DNA from: an uncultured Pseudomonadota bacterium
Lineage (GTDB): Bacteria > Myxococcota_A > UBA796 > SXON01
Reading direction: 5' to 3'
NCBI GenBank assembly: GCA_903885375.1
Contig: CAISIK010000118.1
Coordinates: 1-64,000, forward strand
DNA: 64,000 nt
Program-made: the position numbers and the translations under genes
In this document: positions 61,451 through 64,000 of the stretch, one piece after another
Position numbering within the stretch: position 1 is the first letter of the stretch
Layout of the letters: each line of letters starts with the position of its first letter
Notes under the pieces: model-generated
What the model was told of the DNA's origin: nothing
Databases searched by the model: none
Seen by the model: the letters and a program-made list of their open reading frames with translations, nothing else

Positions 61451-62535
61451 GCGCCGCCCGCGAGGAGCTGGACGGCCTGGGCCGAAGCGCGGAGGCCGGT
61501 GAGCGGACCCAGCTTGAAGGCGTGGCCGCTGCACGCCGACAGCACCAGCACGTGCGGGTGGGTGGGAGCGCGTTGGAGGATGAACTGGTCCTCCGCCACG
61601 TTGGCGTACCAGCAGGTCTCCCCCCGCAGGAGCGGGCCCGGCGCGGCCACGAACCACTCCCGGAGCCGGGCTTCCACGGCAGAGAGCGACACGGGGGAGG
61701 CCTCCTCGACCACGTCGGGATCGTCGGGCTCGGCGCGGGTGGCGTGGAACGCCGCCTTCATCACGCCGCCCCCCAGCGTGGGCAGGCCGTAGTGCAAGCC
61801 CCCGGGAGCGAGGAAGACCCAGGCGGGCGTGTGCCCCGCGCGCGCCTCCATAGGCCAGAAGCCGACGTGCTGCCGCACGGGGACGACCGTCTTCGTGTAG
61901 CCGGGTAGCAGGCGCGGGAGCCACGGCCCGGCGCTCACCACGGCCGCGTGGGCGCGCACCACCTCCCCATCGGCGAGCACGAGCGCCACGCCCTCGCCCT
62001 CTTCGTGGAGTGCGCTCACCGTGGCCACCCGGCGCACCGCGCCACGCTCGGCGAGCCAGCCCTCGAGGGCGGCTAGCGTTTCGGCGGCGTGGATCACGCC
62101 GGCGTGCGGGTCGAGCAGCACGCGCTCCGCGTCGGGGAAGCGCATCGTGGGGAAGCGGTGGCGGGCCTCGGCCGGCGTGAGCGCGTGCGCCACGCCGCCC
62201 GCCTCGGCCACGGCGCGCGCATAGCTGGGCAGCGGGCCCGACTCGGGCCCCCAAAACACCGCCGGGCCCAGGGTGACCAGGCGCCGGCCGACATCCGCTT
62301 CGAGGGCGGGCCAGAGCTCCGACTGCACCCGCCGCGCATCGGCGGCGAACGCGGCGGTTTCGTAGCTGGTGCGGGTGATGCGCTCCTCCCCCTGGCTCGC
62401 CCCGCGCCGATGACCGGCAGGAAAAGCGTCGAGCAGCAGGAGCTCTCCCGCGAACCCGGCGCGGAGGAGCGCCCAGGCCGTGCAGAGCCCGTTCACCCCG
62501 AGGCCCACGATCGCCAACCGGGAGCCGCGGCTCAC
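61447..62535 (-). CDS. FAD-dependent oxidoreductase (DAO; sarcosine/N-methyltryptophan oxidase-like)
   Basis: GTG start VSRGSRLAIVGLGVNGLCTAWALLRAGFAGELLLLDAF; SACSGHAFKLGPLTG. Confidence 0.85.
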   Translation of the reverse strand: MSRGSRLAIVGLGVNGLCTAWALLRAGFAGELLLLDAFPAGHRRGASQGEERITRTSYETAAFAADARRVQSELWPALEADVGRRLVTLGPAVFWGPESGPLPSYARAVAEAGGVAHALTPAEARHRFPTMRFPDAERVLLDPHAGVIHAAETLAALEGWLAERGAVRRVATVSALHEEGEGVALVLADGEVVRAHAAVVSAGPWLPRLLPGYTKTVVPVRQHVGFWPMEARAGHTPAWVFLAPGGLHYGLPTLGGGVMKAAFHATRAEPDDPDVVEEASPVSLSAVEARLREWFVAAPGPLLRGETCWYANVAEDQFILQRAPTHPHVLVLSACSGHAFKLGPLTGLRASAQAVQLLAGGA

Positions 62536-63446
62536 CACCCCCTCCGGGTGAGCTCGGCGCGCGCGCCGAGGAGGCCGAGCGCCGGGTGGGCGGCGAGGAA
62601 CACCGGCACGCCGGCCAGCGCCGCGCCCACCTTGCCCTTCTCGCGGAACCGGCGCTCGAAGACGCCGGAACGCAGGAGCGGGAGCATCCGCGGCGCGATG
62701 CCGCCAGCGAGGTACACGCTCCCGGCCAGCACGCGCAAGGCGAGGTTGCCGGCTTCGGCGCCGTAGAGCTCGGCGAACCACGCCAGGACCGCGGGCTCGG
62801 CTTCGGCCACGCGGGCGGGGGCATCGGGCGCCTCCACCCAGTCGGGAGCGGCCACCCCCCGCTCGGCCCAGGAGAAACGGGCGAGGTTCACGAGCCCGGG
62901 GCCGGAGAGCACCGACTCCCAACTGGCGCGCCCGAAACGGTCGATGAGCCAGCCGGCGAGGCGCACCTCGCGCGTGCTGCCCGGGCCGAACTCCGCGTGC
63001 CCACCCTCGCCGGGCAGCACCACGTCGCCCACCACGACCGCCTCGCCCAGCCCCGTTCCCGCGCCGAGCACCGCCACGGGCGCATCGGCCCGGGCGGCCC
63101 CCTCCACCACCGCCTCGCACCCCGCGGGGCCGAGCGCACGGGCACCGAGCGCGGCGGCATGGAAGTCATTGACCAGCACGACCGGGAAGCCCAGCGAAGC
63201 GGAGAGGGAGTCGCCTTCCACCACCCACGGCAGGTTCGTGGCCACGCATCGCCCCTCGCGCACCGGCCCCGCGAGCGCGAGGCAGGCGGCAGTCGGTCGC
63301 ACCACCGAGCCCGCGAGCCACGCGCGCACCAACGCCTCGGGGCCGGGAAAGTCTGCGCTCGCAAACTCCACGACCGGCCCCACCTCCGCACCCGCGAACG
63401 CGAAGCGCGCCCGGGTTCCACCAATGTCCCCGCACACGAAAGTCAC
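62532..63446 (-). CDS. glk: Glucokinase
   Basis: MTFVCGDIGGTRARFAF, LALAGPV, VLVNDFHAAALG, LGAGTGLGEA, PGEGGHAEFGP, YLAGGIAPRML. Confidence 0.93.
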   Translation of the reverse strand: MTFVCGDIGGTRARFAFAGAEVGPVVEFASADFPGPEALVRAWLAGSVVRPTAACLALAGPVREGRCVATNLPWVVEGDSLSASLGFPVVLVNDFHAAALGARALGPAGCEAVVEGAARADAPVAVLGAGTGLGEAVVVGDVVLPGEGGHAEFGPGSTREVRLAGWLIDRFGRASWESVLSGPGLVNLARFSWAERGVAAPDWVEAPDAPARVAEAEPAVLAWFAELYGAEAGNLALRVLAGSVYLAGGIAPRMLPLLRSGVFERRFREKGKVGAALAGVPVFLAAHPALGLLGARAELTRRGW

Positions 63447-63494
63447 GCCTGCGGCCTATCCCGCTCGGTGGGCCCGGCGTGGTAGTCTGAAGGG

Positions 63495-64000
63495 GTGACA
63501 CCGCCCCCCGAGACCCCGCCCGTCGATCCGGAACTCCCCCTCGAGAGCGCAGGTGCTGCCGAGGACTCCCTTCATGGCGAAGTCACCGTTGGCGGCACGC
63601 CCCGGGGCCTCGCCGCCAACGGCGTGCTGCTCGCGCTCTCGCGCGCGGCCCGCTCGTTTCTCATCTACGAGCCGAGCAACGAAGCCATCCGCGCCTTCCT
63701 GCAGAACCTCAAGTACACGGCCGAGAGCTTCCTCCAGCGGTACGGCGAGCTCGAATTCGGCATCCGGCCGTTCGAGATCGTGCTCGCCGGCGAGATCGTG
63801 TACCTCGACCGCGATCGCGAACGGTCCCTCGCCTTCCGCCTGTACCGCGATGGTGTGCGGAAGCTCACCCTCCGCCCGGGGCTGGAGTGGCACGAGCTGC
63901 TGAAGCTCCTCGAGGTGGTGTCGATCCGCTACGTGGGCGTGCGGCAAACGGAAGACGACCTCGTCGTGCTGCTGTGGAAGGCCGGTTTTACGCACGTGGC
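63495..64000 (+). CDS. Conserved hypothetical protein (partial, runs off window end)
   Basis: GTG start; open frame VTPPPETPPVDPELPLES...AIRAFLQNLKYTAESFLQRYGELEFGIRPFEIVLAGEIVYLDRDRERSLAFRLYRDGVRKLTL. Confidence 0.65.
   Translation, partial: MTPPPETPPVDPELPLESAGAAEDSLHGEVTVGGTPRGLAANGVLLALSRAARSFLIYEPSNEAIRAFLQNLKYTAESFLQRYGELEFGIRPFEIVLAGEIVYLDRDRERSLAFRLYRDGVRKLTLRPGLEWHELLKLLEVVSIRYVGVRQTEDDLVVLLWKAGFTHV

Overview
High-GC bacterial chromosome segment with a Myxococcota/deltaproteobacterial flavour. That is an inference from a MYXO-CTERM-like C-terminus, MopE-type DCDD repeats, 'DTG' linkers and many lipoproteins. It is densely packed and mostly minus-strand. Housekeeping genes recognised: smc (partial), mutY, ppdK, recO, mgtE, a RodZ-like gene, a PilF-like TPR gene, mtnP, rlmN, pilT, thiolase, parA, tcdA, Grx4-type glutaredoxin, PrsW, ahpD-ahpC/oxyR, an AmpG-like MFS, a UvrA-like ABC ATPase and glk. 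Interspersed are about a dozen predicted lipoproteins (beta-propeller, CotH, YHYH, ASST-like, alpha/beta-hydrolase-like), a VapBC module and a five-gene molybdopterin-oxidoreductase cluster. The most unusual stretch is 55.3-58.8 kb, a decaying islet bracketed by duplicated uvrA-like sequence. It holds a deleted uvrA fragment, a short four-helix-bundle ORF, a REC-EAL gene split by one in-frame amber codon, and a frameshifted di-heme cytochrome c whose 3' end reads into an IS66-type transposase remnant. Two regulatory sites are readable: an OxyR-like tetrad between ahpC and oxyR, and an inverted repeat over the vapBC promoter. No rRNA, tRNA or CRISPR array was recognised. All family calls come from reading motifs, not database searches.
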